Of a stretch of 64,000 bases of DNA, positions 24,257-34,243 are shown piece by piece. The stretch lies in contig JAGKQI010000100.1 in the NCBI GenBank assembly GCA_018806915.1, positions 744,001 to 808,000 on the forward strand, given 5' to 3'. The notes beneath the pieces were generated by a model. That model was given only the letters and a program-made list of their open reading frames with translations. It was not told the origin of the DNA and ran no database searches. Each line of letters opens with the position of its first letter. Position 1 is the stretch's first letter. A program made the translations under genes and the position numbers. The stretch comes from Phytophthora colocasiae. Lineage: Eukaryota; Oomycota; Peronosporomycetes; Peronosporales; Peronosporaceae.

Positions 24257-25228
24257 CTACTGGGAGCCGTCGTTTCCCTGGGCAGAGCCCAAAGCGGGAC
24301 CTGCGACAGGGTTGCGGCCATTCTGGCCGGCGCGCTCTTTGCGCAGAGGGCAGTTGGGCCTCAGGTGTGTGGGACTACCACACGTGTAGCACCGACGAGT
24401 GCTCATACGCTGCACCGCAGCTCGTAGCTCGGCTACTTCATCTTCAGCATAGCTGAGGTCCATGGGTTCGGGTCCCCCGGACCCTGTGCTATTAGCACCG
24501 ACCCTCGACAACTTAAAGTTGTGTTCAGCATTCAATGCCACGCTAACAGCGTCCTCGAAGGTGCGAGGATTCTGACGGAATGCCTCCGTCCTGGCCACGC
24601 CAGCTCTCAGACCTTCCATGAAGATAGTCACAGTGACCACCTCAGGTAGAGGATCGGCAGCCATGCCGGCAATGAGCGTGCGCAGCTCTTGGACATAGTC
24701 CACCAGGTCCTTCTTGCCCTGTCGGCAAGCGAGGAAGCGTGACCGCACGCGATACGCCTGGTTAGGTGGAGCAAATACTTGCGTAAGTTTGGCCTTAAGC
24801 TCACCCCAAGTGGGGAAGGCCATTTCTACCGACGTCCCAGACGTCAAGGCCCATTCTCGTGCTCGACCTTCGAGCTTAGAGATGGCGAACGCCACGCGTT
24901 GGCCTTCCAACTGGAGCATAGCGGCCCCCATGGCCATCTCGACCTCTCGGGTCCACAATAGGAGGTTCTCTCCTTCGTGCCCGTGAAAGGTCTTCACGCT
25001 GAGCGTGACGGGCTTAGCTCTCGGAGCGGGATTAACTCCTTTTACATTCCGCTGAATGTGCTCAACGAGAGCGTTCTCGTACGAGGCAAATGCCTCCAGG
25101 CGCGCGTTGACGGCCTCCGGCCCTTGAGACGCAAGGTGCGCCATACCTTCAGGGCCCAGCAAGGACGTAAGCTTGTTAAGCGTGTCCCGCTGACTCGGAG
25201 TCAAGTGAGCGTATGCTTCTGGCTCCAT
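24257..25228 (-). CDS. gag: Gypsy Gag, copy 2
   Basis: Gag of about 323 residues from the ATG at 25228, ending in TAG at 24257. The content is the same as copy 1: a Gag core ([13 protein letters not shown]) and the CCHC knuckle [14 protein letters not shown]. Pol begins in a different frame close to the gag stop, so Gag-Pol would need a frameshift event or a separate mechanism. One amino-acid difference from copy 1 is Tyr for His in [10 protein letters not shown]. Confidence 0.92.
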   Translation of the reverse strand: MEPEAYAHLTPSQRDTLNKLTSLLGPEGMAHLASQGPEAVNARLEAFASYENALVEHIQRNVKGVNPAPRAKPVTLSVKTFHGHEGENLLLWTREVEMAMGAAMLQLEGQRVAFAISKLEGRAREWALTSGTSVEMAFPTWGELKAKLTQVFAPPNQAYRVRSRFLACRQGKKDLVDYVQELRTLIAGMAADPLPEVVTVTIFMEGLRAGVARTEAFRQNPRTFEDAVSVALNAEHNFKLSRVGANSTGSGGPEPMDLSYAEDEVAELRAAVQRMSTRRCYTCGSPTHLRPNCPLRKERAGQNGRNPVAGPALGSAQGNDGSQ

Positions 25229-25266
25229 TCTCACAGAGAAACAGTCTTCAACTCAGGAGTTGGATT

Positions 25267-25283
25267 GACTACAAGTGCTACCA
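25267..25283 (-). other. Chromovirus primer-binding site
   Basis: On the minus strand TGGTAGCACTTGTAGTC begins two bases inside the 5' LTR. The leading TGG fits pairing with a tRNA 3' CCA end. I did not identify the tRNA. Confidence 0.65.
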
Positions 25284-25285
25284 GA

Positions 25286-25697
25286 TGCAGCGGGGCTGCG
25301 TAGGTGTGCACGGCACAGAGGAAGTTGGGTTGACTCGTAGAGTCCTGCTTGCAAGGCACTAGCCTTCGGTTCTATACAAGAACCAAGTAGTCCACTAAAT
25401 ACGGGACTCTCACAATCAGTGTCCCTATAATAAAGGAACTAACACTAATTATGTAAAATGCAAACTGATTTTTATTTATTTTATTGCCCTAATCCTGAAT
25501 GTAACGGATTTAGTATCTAACATACTAAATCCTAATCAAATGTAATGTGTGGCTCTGAGCTAACAGCCAGCAACTGGCTACATGTGTGACGTGTGAGAAA
25601 CACTATGTGTTGTACACGGATCTGTGACTTGTGACCTGGATGGTGTATACCACACCTATTGTAGCCAAGGCGCGCAGCGCCGTGTAACCCCGTTACA
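25286..25697 (-). repeat. Chromovirus copy 2, 5' LTR (412 bp)
   Basis: Identical by eye to 17832-18243 and followed by the AAGAA target duplication at 25698-25702. Confidence 0.97.
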
Positions 25698-27278
25698 AAG
25701 AAGAAGAAAAACGATGACTCTGAAGAAGATTCTTCTGGTGCTATGAATTACATGAGATTTGTCACTGAAGTACAGAAGAAGAGTGATTCAAGTTCGAGCA
25801 GTGATTGTAGCACAGAGAGTTTCGTTGGAATGGTACTGAAGCACAGCCGGAGCGTCTCTCAAGTGGATTGGATGCTAGATAATGGCGCAACTACTCATGT
25901 TTGCACTGTGAAGGACATGTTCACCAGTTTTCATAAGTCGAAGACGGTGTTCACTGTGTGGAATGGCAACAAGACGAAGGGAGAATTTGCTGGATCAGTG
26001 CTGGTACATGCAGTAAATGCGAAAAGTGGTAATGAAACCTCGTTTACTATGGATGGTGTTGAATATTCGCCTCATGGACCCACGAACATTATTTCTCTTG
26101 GAGTAATGCAGAAGAACGGATGGGGTTTGACTGTCACTGCACCATCGGAAATGCCTCAGAAGATGTGGCTTGAACGTGACGAACAGAAATTGGAATTCGT
26201 GCAACATGGAGTGCATTACTGACTGAACACTGAAGAATTTGGTGGGTATCAAGCAGCAGTAATTGCGTCTTCAGTAAGTGCGGATGCGAATCCTCTTATG
26301 CGTTGGCATGAAAGGTTTGCTCATCTCAATGAGGCAGCTTTGAAGTTCATGATGAGAAACCAGACAGTGAATGGGATGAATATCTCACACGAACATTTGA
26401 AGACCAAATTGAATTGCCTGAGCTGCATGGCTGGAAAACAGCGTAGGAAATCGTACAAGAACCCTGGAGATAAGCGAACGAAACACAATTTCGAGCGAAT
26501 TATGTCAGATGTCTGTGATATTCGCAAGTATGTCTCTGTTAGTGGTTCGACTCGGTATTTCCAGTTGATACTTGACGAAGGCTCACGTCACAAGTGGTGT
26601 TACCCGCTAAGTCACAAAAGTGAAGCTGCAGGTAATGTCAAGCAATTGCTGACTGAATTGTTAGCACAAGGGAAGCGAATTCACCGATTCACGAGTGATG
26701 GAGGCGGTGAGTATGTGAATGCAGTACTGAAGAACTTCCTTTTGGAAAAGGGAATTCAGTTCATACCTACGCACGCATATACTCCGGAAGAGAACTGTTT
26801 GGTGGAGAAACTGAATGATGTTCTCGTTAACAAGATGAGAGCTGTCATGTATGCGGCAAACTTACCGATGAAGCTCTGGCCCGAAGTCATACAATACGTT
26901 GTGGAAGTGGACAATGTGAGTCCCACCAAAGCGTTGGATGGCATGACGCCGGTAGAGAAATTAACTGGTGTGAAGCCGGATGTGAAGCAGTTAAAAGTTT
27001 GTGGTTGTGTCGGGTTTGTTCACGTACCGAAAGAGAAGCGGCAGAGTAAATTATCAGCAAAGGCTGAACCTGCTCTATTTCTTGGATATCCACGGTCAAA
27101 ACACGGATACCGGTTGCTACACTTGAGGACTGGCAAGATGATCGAAGTACGAGACGTACAATTCCGCGAGGACATCACGGTTGATGGTACATATGTGAAT
27201 GCGCTCCTGGTGGGGCGACAGCACTACTATGCCCAAATACCATTTGTCCCGTTGCCAGTAACTTACGTAGCGGACCGG

Positions 27279-27494
27279 GTCACACGTGATAAAGCGAATA
27301 GTGTCGTAGCCAAAGCAGTTGCTGAGCCAAATAACAAGTTGCAAAGAAAGCAAAAGAAGTTTGGCAAAAGCACAGCTGGCACAGATACAATTTCGGTCAC
27401 ACGTGATAAAGCGAATAGTGTCGTAGCCAAAGCAGTTGCTGAGCCAAATAACAAGTTTGGCAAAAGCACAGCTGGCACAGATACAATTTCGTTG
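27279..27494 (+). repeat. In-frame tandem duplication in the copia integrase-RT linker
   Basis: A segment encoding TRDKANSVVAKAVAEPNNK plus FGKSTAGTDTIS occurs twice with a 117-bp period. The second unit is 18 bp shorter, lacking the LQRKQK-encoding part. The frame is kept. Confidence 0.9.
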
Positions 27495-29340
27495 GCAGCT
27501 TCGACAGATGCATTTGGAACCTTGGATGATGTTGTTTCGGTGGGAGCTGATGGTGAGGTAAATGGTGAGGCGAATGAAGAGGATGTGGACAGTGAAGAAG
27601 AAAAGCCGCCAGCACCTACACCTGCGCCTATTGAAACAGCACTACCAAGAGCTCCAAGACGCTCGTCAAGGAAAAAGAAGCCCAACGTACGCATGAACGA
27701 CTACGTGATGGCACAAACAATGGACCAATTGCATGGAAATCCATCCAGTGTTGAGGAGGCTTTGAGTTCAGATCTCAAGGACAAATGGATGGAAGCAATG
27801 CAGAAAGAGTTCGATGCTCACATGCTCAATGGCACGTGGAAGCTCGTGGAGCGACCGAAGCCGGAAGACGGAAGGTTAGTGAATATATTGACCTCAATCT
27901 GGGTTTTGAGAGTGAAGCGTGATGAGAGAGGTCGTGCTGACCGTCTGAAAGCGCGGCTGGCAGTGCGTGGCTGCAAGCAAAAGAAAGGTGTGGACTATGG
28001 CAAAACTTACTCACCGGTGGTTCGAATGGAGACTGTGAGGATGATACTGCTACTTGCTCTTTTACTGTCACTGGACTGCAAGCACGTTGATTTTGTGACA
28101 GCGGTTTTGAATTCGGAGCTCATGCGATTCACTATCTACATGGAACAACCGAAGTACTTTGATGATGGGAGTGGCCGAGTTTGTTTGCTGTTGAAAGGAA
28201 TTTATGGCCTCAAACAGGCATCGCGCTTGTGGTACTATACGCTGCACAAGTACCTGTTACAACTTGGATTCAAGAGATGTGCTTTTGATGTGGGGCTTTA
28301 TCAGAGACATCGTGGAGGCAAAGTTGTCTACATTACGGTGTACGTTGATGATCTGGTTTTTGCGGGAAAGACAGCAGACATTGATCAATGTATCGACGAA
28401 TTAGCAGCAAAATTTGCTCTCAAAGATCTTGGACGAGTACACCATTTACTTTCTATGGAAGTATTACTGGATCCAGGCAATCATCTCTGTATCTCGCAAA
28501 CGGCATATATCGATCGGCTGTTAGAACGCTTTGGCATAACGAACGCTAAATCTGTGGGATCACCTCAAGAGCAAAATGAATCGATTACCCCTCTCGAAAG
28601 AGATGAAGACAAGATTAATGATCCTAATATCCCGTATCGAGAGCTGGTTGGTGCGTTGAACTACTTGGTGGCGTGCAGTAGGCCGGACCTGGCATGTGCA
28701 GTGCGGCAACTGAGTAAGTACATGAGCTCGTACACGATGGACGACTACAAAAGAGCGATGCGTACTTTACGCTATCTGAAGGGCACTAGAACCTACGGAT
28801 TGGTATATAGGTGTGAAGAACCTACTTTACCGTTACGTGTGGACGCGTACTGTGACGCGGATCACGCGAATGACCCGGACACAAATCGATCGGCCAGTGG
28901 GTATATCATACAATTAAATGGAAATGCATTTGTCTACAAGAGCAAGATGCAGACTAAAGTGACTACAGCGACGTGTAGCTCGGAGTTGATATCGGCGGAT
29001 AGCTGCGTTGAGGACTTACTATGGTCCAGAAAATTGCTAAAGGAGATACGTGGAGAGAAACCACCCACGTCAGTGCTTTACGTCGACAACCAAAGTACAC
29101 AGACAGTGATCAGTGAAGCTGGCAACTACCAGCGTATGAAGAGTTACGCTAAAAAGAGCAGCAAGATTGCTGAGCTCGTGGAGAAGAAGAAGATTGAAGT
29201 TGAATACGTGCCCAGTGCTGACAACGTTGCGGACGTTTTTACAAAAGCTTTGGGACCAAACAAATTCCAGAAGTTTAGGCAGCTATTGAACGTCGAAGAC
29301 GTCACGCAGGTCAAGAAGAATGCACCATCTTCAGATGTGT

Positions 29341-29350
29341 GAGGTGGGAG
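29341..29350 (+). other. Copia polypurine tract
   Basis: GAGGTGGGAG sits directly upstream of the 3' LTR and overlaps the end of the pol stop codon. Confidence 0.75.
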
Positions 29351-29598
29351 TAGCAGGATGTGGCAGTTCACACAACCTGGAGACTGGGACGAGCTACACA
29401 GAGCGAATGTACACGAGCGACAGGGGGTTTGGTAGCCTTGAGCTTTTCCTCCTCGTACTATAGTGAAGTGCTATGAGTACGTTCAATCCACTTTTGATTT
29501 TTCCTTCTTCCTCCCAGAACTTCGTGTACGCTAAGTCGACTCCAAGTGAGTAAGCACTTCTTGCTAGAGCGCGTTCACGCACACAGCGCACGCAGCTA
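29351..29598 (+). repeat. Copia 3' LTR (248 bp)
   Basis: Starts TAGC and ends GCTA, and is followed by the target duplication TCAAG at 29599-29603. Confidence 0.93.
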
Positions 29599-30360
29599 TC
29601 AAGAGCTGCACAGGATCAACGTGCGGTACTCTCGGTACCGAAGCTGCAGCAGCATCCACACGTTGTTGCAAATCCCGTTTCTCCTCTTTGAGACTCTTCT
29701 CTTCCGCTGAAATTTCAAGGTATCGATACTTTTGTTCCAACGTCTGCGCCAATGCTTTGGTACGCTCCACCTCTGCCTTCTTCCGCTGGATGAACCTTCG
29801 TTGCACTTCTCGATGGCGTGCTCTTCGATCCTCCTCCTTGTCTCCTGTAACGTGTTTGGGAGGACTCGGGCTTCTCTTGGGTTTCTCCGTTTTCTCCTCT
29901 GCCCGATTCAGCTCTACCGTCCTGGGGAAATTCCGCACATCCCCGTTAGCTGCCTCGCAGTGATCCTCTACATCCGAAGGCTGATCTAACAGCAAATGCT
30001 CCATGATACGCTGGTCCGTAGGCGTCCAACACGCCGGTAAAGCTGCAGTTGGCGACTCCATTGATACAGTTGATTTTTATTGCCCCCTGGCGTTAAAAAG
30101 AGAGCAGCACAACTAGCGAGAGGACGACGAGCTGATCGCCTACTGGCACTGCAGAACTCTTGAGGATGGCTTGACTGGGAGATCGACACGCAGGAGGCAG
30201 AGGCCACAACGGATGCAGGTGTTCCGCTGTCAGAGACCATGAGCTACTGGAAAAGAGCCAGTTGGACGGCTGTTTGGTGTACGTCACACAAAAATATGTC
30301 AAGACGATCTGATACGGTAAAAAATTACCGCCGAGCCGTAATTTATTTTGTGTAATGTAT

Positions 30361-31570
30361 TTACTGAGCACGTACATCGAAGACTGGAGCGACCATGACG
30401 CTCTCGAAGCGAAGAATCACGTATAACATCTCCATGATCCAATACTTGACGGCGTCAGGCGGAAGATCTCGAAGACAACCAGCATAGCGGAAGATACAAC
30501 CAGGTTCTCGGTCTTCAGAGCCTGTTACTCGTCTGGAGGTTGTAGAGACGGAAGGGGTGAAGACCAACGCAGTGAAGAGCTGCATCCAGTGGTGCGTCTT
30601 CGGCAAACAGTCGTATGCTGGATTGTACTCGAGCGTACGGAGGAAAACTATGAAGGTGCGTCCATGCGGCACCCTCATCATCGTTTCGATCGTGTGAACG
30701 ACACCGCCAGTTTGCGGATTAAACATACAGCGATGCAGCACGACGCCGTCCTCGTTGATTTCCTGAAGATGTTGCATTCGGACTGTCACTGCTGGGTGGA
30801 AGAGCTTCGGGTGTGTCTCCTTTTGCATCAACTTTTCATACGTCGTTTCGAAGAAATCCTCAGCATTTAAGTGTGCAAATCTCTTGGACATGACGAAGCG
30901 TGTCGTTCCCTTCTTGTGGTCAATTTTCCTCCGATCACTCCAGCCCAAAACTACTGCCCCTGTGCTTTCATAGTCCTCCTCACAGCTCGAGACCTCAAAC
31001 TCCAGTAAGTTTTTCCTCAGAAGCTCTTCCCAATCTTCCGTCGTCAACTTTTCGTAATTATCTCGAATCAGTTCTTGCTGGTCGCTGAGGAGGAGATCAA
31101 TTTGCTCTTGAGTCGGGAACGGCAGCGGTTCACATTTCTCCCTATCCTCCTTTAGCGTTTCGTTATCTGATTGTAACTGCTTCTGTTCCCCCGTAGCTTG
31201 CAATAACTTGTACTATTTCTCAAGTCGCTGGACTTGTTCCTTCACCCGATGAATTTGGTCCTTCTTCCTCTGAATGAAGCGACGCTGCACTACTCGATGT
31301 TTGCTTCTACGCGCATCACTAGCGATCTGTTTAGCTAATAAAGAGCGGTAACGTAGAATCTGCTGTGCATTGGTCTCGCTGTTTCTGTGCACCAAGTTAA
31401 TTTGAATAAGAACGAACTGTAGCCATTTTGACACAATAACTTTATGCCCACCTATCGGTGTCCAAAGGCTGGTCAAACAACAGCGTCTCGATGATTTCCT
31501 GGTCGATCCGTGTCCAGTTAGCAGGCAGATGCATCGTATCTGCTGTCTGCAGCGGAGTGCGACGCAACAT
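30361..31570 (-). pseudogene. bZIP-like gene B, tandem paralogue of A, with one premature TAG
   Basis: Exon 1 is 31570-31452 (LPANWTRIDQEIIETLLFDQP), the intron 31451-31385 (GT-AG), and exon 2 31384-30361. The total length, about 380 codons, matches gene A. The basic/coiled-coil region (HRVVQRRFIQRKKDQIHRVK) is followed by a TAG at 31213-31215, in the middle of the zipper-like helix. The same frame then continues to the normal end (YWIMEMLYVILRFESVMVAPVF). It is either a recent one-base pseudogene, a readthrough case or a base-call error. Gene A has a Lys codon at the aligned position. It is transcribed divergently from the acyl-CoA oxidase at 31763, with 192 bp between the two starts. Confidence 0.85.
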
Positions 31571-31762
31571 GGCGATGGTCTTGCCCGCGATCCGTTCCCA
31601 GTATCGTTGTGGACGACTATTTCATAAAAGGTCGTCACAAATAAATATCATTTGGAATCAGTATGTAAATATGTCATGGCTACATCAAAATATGAAATGG
31701 CTGCTTGAAGACCAAGCCCTAACAGGACCAAAACTCTTTGTCCATCTCCACCATTGACAAGC

Positions 31763-33793
31763 ATGGCGTCTGTGTCATCCCTTCCACTGCACGACGTGGC
31801 TCCGCTACTCCTACGCCATGAGCGACAACACAGCGATATCGACGTCGAATTACTGGCCAATGCATTGCGCGGTGGTCGTGAAGCCAACCGCCGTCGCAAA
31901 TTGATGGTGGAATTGGTCCGTCGTCATCCAGTGCTTTCACGAAAGGACTTTATCCACCAGAACCACGCACAACGCTGCGCTACGGGCTTGGAAAAAGCTT
32001 ATCACTACATTAAATTAGTGCAAAACGAAGGTATCGACGATCCACGGGACCAACAGGAATTATACGTGGCTTTGGGCGAGCGTTTGCCACTCGAAGTGCA
32101 TCGCGCTATGTTCATTCCTACACTCGAGAACCAAGCAGACAACCAACAACAATCCAAGTGGCTGCCACTGGCGCGGGGCTTTAAGATCATTGGAACGTAC
32201 GCACAGACGGAATTGGGCCATGGCTCCAATGTACAGGGCATTGAGACTACCGCAGTGTACGACAAGGAGACACAGACGTTCGTCATCAACTCTCCGACGC
32301 TAACAAGTCGGAAGTGGTGGCCTGGAGGACTCGGCAAGACGGCGACACATGCTATTGTTCATGCTAAGTTGCAGATTGATGGGGAGCAGAAGGGGGTTCA
32401 GGCGTTTATTGTGCCGTTGAGGTCGCTGGAGACCCACAAGCCATTACCTGGAATTCAAGTGGGGGATATCGGGCCTAAGGTAGGATTTAACTCACTGGAC
32501 AACGGGTACGCCGTCTTCCAGAACGTGAGGATCCCAAGACGAAACATGCTTATGAGATATGCGAAAGTACTGAAGGATGGCACATTCGTGAAGTCGAAAA
32601 ACTCCAAGCTTGTGTACCTCACCATGACCCAAGTACGAGCATATTTGGTACTGAAGTTGAGTTTTATCCTTGGAGCAGCAACGATAATCACCACGCGGTT
32701 CAGTGCTGTACGTTTGCAAGGACGGAAACCGAAGGTGAACGATGGAGAATTAGTCCTGGATGAGGAGAATCAGGTGCTCAACTATCAGAATCAGCAAAAA
32801 GTGTTGTTACCTCTGGTAGCTCTTGCGTACGCTGCAAATTTCGCTGGACGAGCGATGACAGCGCTGCATGACGAAGCAGTCGAGTTGGTGAAGCGAAATC
32901 ACGGCTCTTCCATGCAGATCTCCGAGGTTCATGCAGTGTCTTCGGGTCTAAAGGCTTTGCTAGCAGATCGAGTGAGTGATGGCATCGAGCAGTGCCGTCG
33001 ACTCTGCGGAGGCTGCGGCTTCTTACAGTCCAGCAACTTAGCACACCTTTTTGCTGAAAACGTGGGTGCATGTACATTTGAAGGTACTTTCGACGTGTTA
33101 GTGCAGCAGCACGCTCGATATCTGTTAAAAGCTCACGATCGTCTAAGTCAAGGTAGTGACACTGAAACGTTTGAAGATGAGACCCCTACCAGCTTTCTAC
33201 GGTACACGACACTGTACACAAACCCTCGTCTTCGCTGCAATGCTCACCGTGCAGAAGATTTCGGGAACTTCCACGTCCTCACGGATGCGCTCGAAGTGCG
33301 TGCAGCTCGTTCGATCCAGAGACTTTCGAACGCAATGTCTAAGTCAGACGGAAATTTGTGTATGACACTCATGACGTCCGTGTCGACGCATCACGCAGAG
33401 CTGATGCTGCTCAAGGCTTTCATCTCCGGCGTGTACTCTTTACCTGCGGGTAAAACGAAAGCCGCAGTGGCTCAGCTTTGTCAACTTTTCGGTGCTTCAT
33501 TGCTAGTGAAAGGTCTTGGAGGCTTCCGACAAGATGACTATCTCTCCACTGCTCAAGGGGAAATGGTGCATCAACAGCTACTGAAGCTACTTCCTCCAGT
33601 TCGACGCAACGCTGTCCGTCTCACTGACGCCTGGGATTTTAGTGATTTCGAGCTCAACTCGGCTATTGGTCGATACGACGGAGATATCTACCGTGCGCTC
33701 GTAGAAGAAGCCAAACGCGAACCTCTCAATGCCAAAGCTGTAGTTGACGGGTATGACAAATACCTTCGTCCGCTGATTCAGTCTTCCCTGTAA
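31763..33793 (+). CDS. Acyl-CoA oxidase (peroxisomal beta-oxidation)
   Basis: An intact single-exon protein of 676 residues, the normal size for the family. It would catalyse the first, FAD-dependent and H2O2-forming step of peroxisomal beta-oxidation. Visible motifs are YAQTELGHGSNVQG (acyl-CoA/FAD region), SRKWWPGGLGKTATH, LCGGCGFLQSSNLAH and the CTFEG block that carries the catalytic Glu in this family. The C-terminal oxidase domain ends in SSL, a weak PTS1-like tail. I chose the ATG at 31763, since the frame extends only three codons upstream without an ATG. The pseudogene copy at 7428-13562 has CGGHG where this copy has CGGCG. The divergent neighbour is bZIP-like gene B. Confidence 0.95.
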   Translation: MASVSSLPLHDVAPLLLRHERQHSDIDVELLANALRGGREANRRRKLMVELVRRHPVLSRKDFIHQNHAQRCATGLEKAYHYIKLVQNEGIDDPRDQQELYVALGERLPLEVHRAMFIPTLENQADNQQQSKWLPLARGFKIIGTYAQTELGHGSNVQGIETTAVYDKETQTFVINSPTLTSRKWWPGGLGKTATHAIVHAKLQIDGEQKGVQAFIVPLRSLETHKPLPGIQVGDIGPKVGFNSLDNGYAVFQNVRIPRRNMLMRYAKVLKDGTFVKSKNSKLVYLTMTQVRAYLVLKLSFILGAATIITTRFSAVRLQGRKPKVNDGELVLDEENQVLNYQNQQKVLLPLVALAYAANFAGRAMTALHDEAVELVKRNHGSSMQISEVHAVSSGLKALLADRVSDGIEQCRRLCGGCGFLQSSNLAHLFAENVGACTFEGTFDVLVQQHARYLLKAHDRLSQGSDTETFEDETPTSFLRYTTLYTNPRLRCNAHRAEDFGNFHVLTDALEVRAARSIQRLSNAMSKSDGNLCMTLMTSVSTHHAELMLLKAFISGVYSLPAGKTKAAVAQLCQLFGASLLVKGLGGFRQDDYLSTAQGEMVHQQLLKLLPPVRRNAVRLTDAWDFSDFELNSAIGRYDGDIYRALVEEAKREPLNAKAVVDGYDKYLRPLIQSSL

Positions 33794-34243
33794 GATAGAA
33801 CCTGAATACTACCAGTATTTTGTCGAATTTTATTGAAAGCCTTTCGTGGACTCTGGAATCCATCCAGCTCCTGGGTTAGGCAGTTCGGCTGCGATGATAC
33901 TCACTGGCAGATGAAGACGGACGTCAGGACACCATGGGATATCACACTCGACGTCGATACGGTACGCGCAGGCTATGAGCTCTCCATTCGTGGAAGGTTG
34001 TAGAAATCCTTTGTGGTCTGGAACGAGCGTAAGATGTTGCGGTTGAGCCAACGTTGAGCCTGCAGCCACTCCTGGAAACGAGTTCTCGCACATGAGCTTG
34101 GTAAAGGTACGAGAATGGCCGGAAATCTTCACCGAGACGTCTTGGTATAACTTACACCGCATCGCAGAGATCTCTACGGACGAGCGATTGTTGATATTGC
34201 ATGCTGTCTCCCCCGGGAAGTACACACTTTTATCCATTGCCAC

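Larger units (their letters stand above)
17832..25697 (-). mobile_element. Ty3/gypsy chromovirus, copy 2 (complete, 7,866 bp)
   Basis: Two 412-bp LTRs that look identical by eye flank the element. A 5-bp duplication AAGAA lies at 17827-17831 and 25698-25702. Gag and pol run on the minus strand and an accessory ORF on the plus strand between pol and the 3' LTR. It is inserted in the Lys codons of the copia gag, and removal restores that frame. Identical LTRs imply a very recent insertion, later than the copia element it occupies. Confidence 0.97.
16784..29342 (+). pseudogene. Copia Gag-Pol, interrupted by chromovirus copy 2
   Basis: Gag starts at ATG 16784 and includes a CCHC knuckle (CFHCKRKGHKRNEC) near 17680. 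A TGA at 17224 and a frameshift near 17455 break it. The chromovirus enters at 17831 in a Lys-rich stretch. The frame resumes at 25703 with protease (WMLDNGATTHV), a TGA at 26220, then an uninterrupted 1,000-residue block. That block holds the HHCC integrase finger (HERFAHL, CLSCMAG), the integrase core (SDGGGEYVN, YTPEEN), reverse transcriptase (YVDDLVFAG) near 28340 and RNase H (CDADHAN, CSSELISAD). Gag and Pol appear to have been one frame. Two TGA stops and one indel are the only visible lesions. Confidence 0.93.
16498..29598 (+). mobile_element. Ty1/copia retrotransposon inserted in bZIP-like gene A
   Basis: Two 248-bp LTRs (16498-16745 and 29351-29598) flank a gag-pol region. The target duplication TCAAG is at 16493-16497 and 29599-29603. 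The left LTR starts TACC, while the right copy starts TAGC and both end GCTA, so the termini are TA...TA rather than TG...CA. Without the nested chromovirus the element is about 5.2 kb. The LTRs appear almost identical by eye. The coding region carries two in-frame TGA codons and one frameshift. Confidence 0.95.
15681..30061 (-). pseudogene. bZIP-like gene A, split by a nested copia/gypsy insertion
   Basis: The gene runs on the minus strand. Exon 1 (ATG at 30061, to 29599) continues after the insertion at 16492-16488. Introns are 16487-16430 and 16129-16068, and later exons are 16429-16130 and 16067-15681. All junctions are GT-AG. With the insertion and one target duplication discounted, the frame is open for about 384 residues. 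A basic/coiled-coil N-terminus (REVQRRFIQRKKAEVERTK) resembles a bZIP region, but the usual Asn position looks like His. The C-terminal part (MGWSDFRKVEESSVKFVLSK to YWFMEMFFMALRFES) matches tandem paralogue B. That domain resembles START-like ligand-binding modules seen in oomycete bZIP proteins, which is inference. The copia insertion lies five bases upstream of the first splice donor. Confidence 0.88.
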
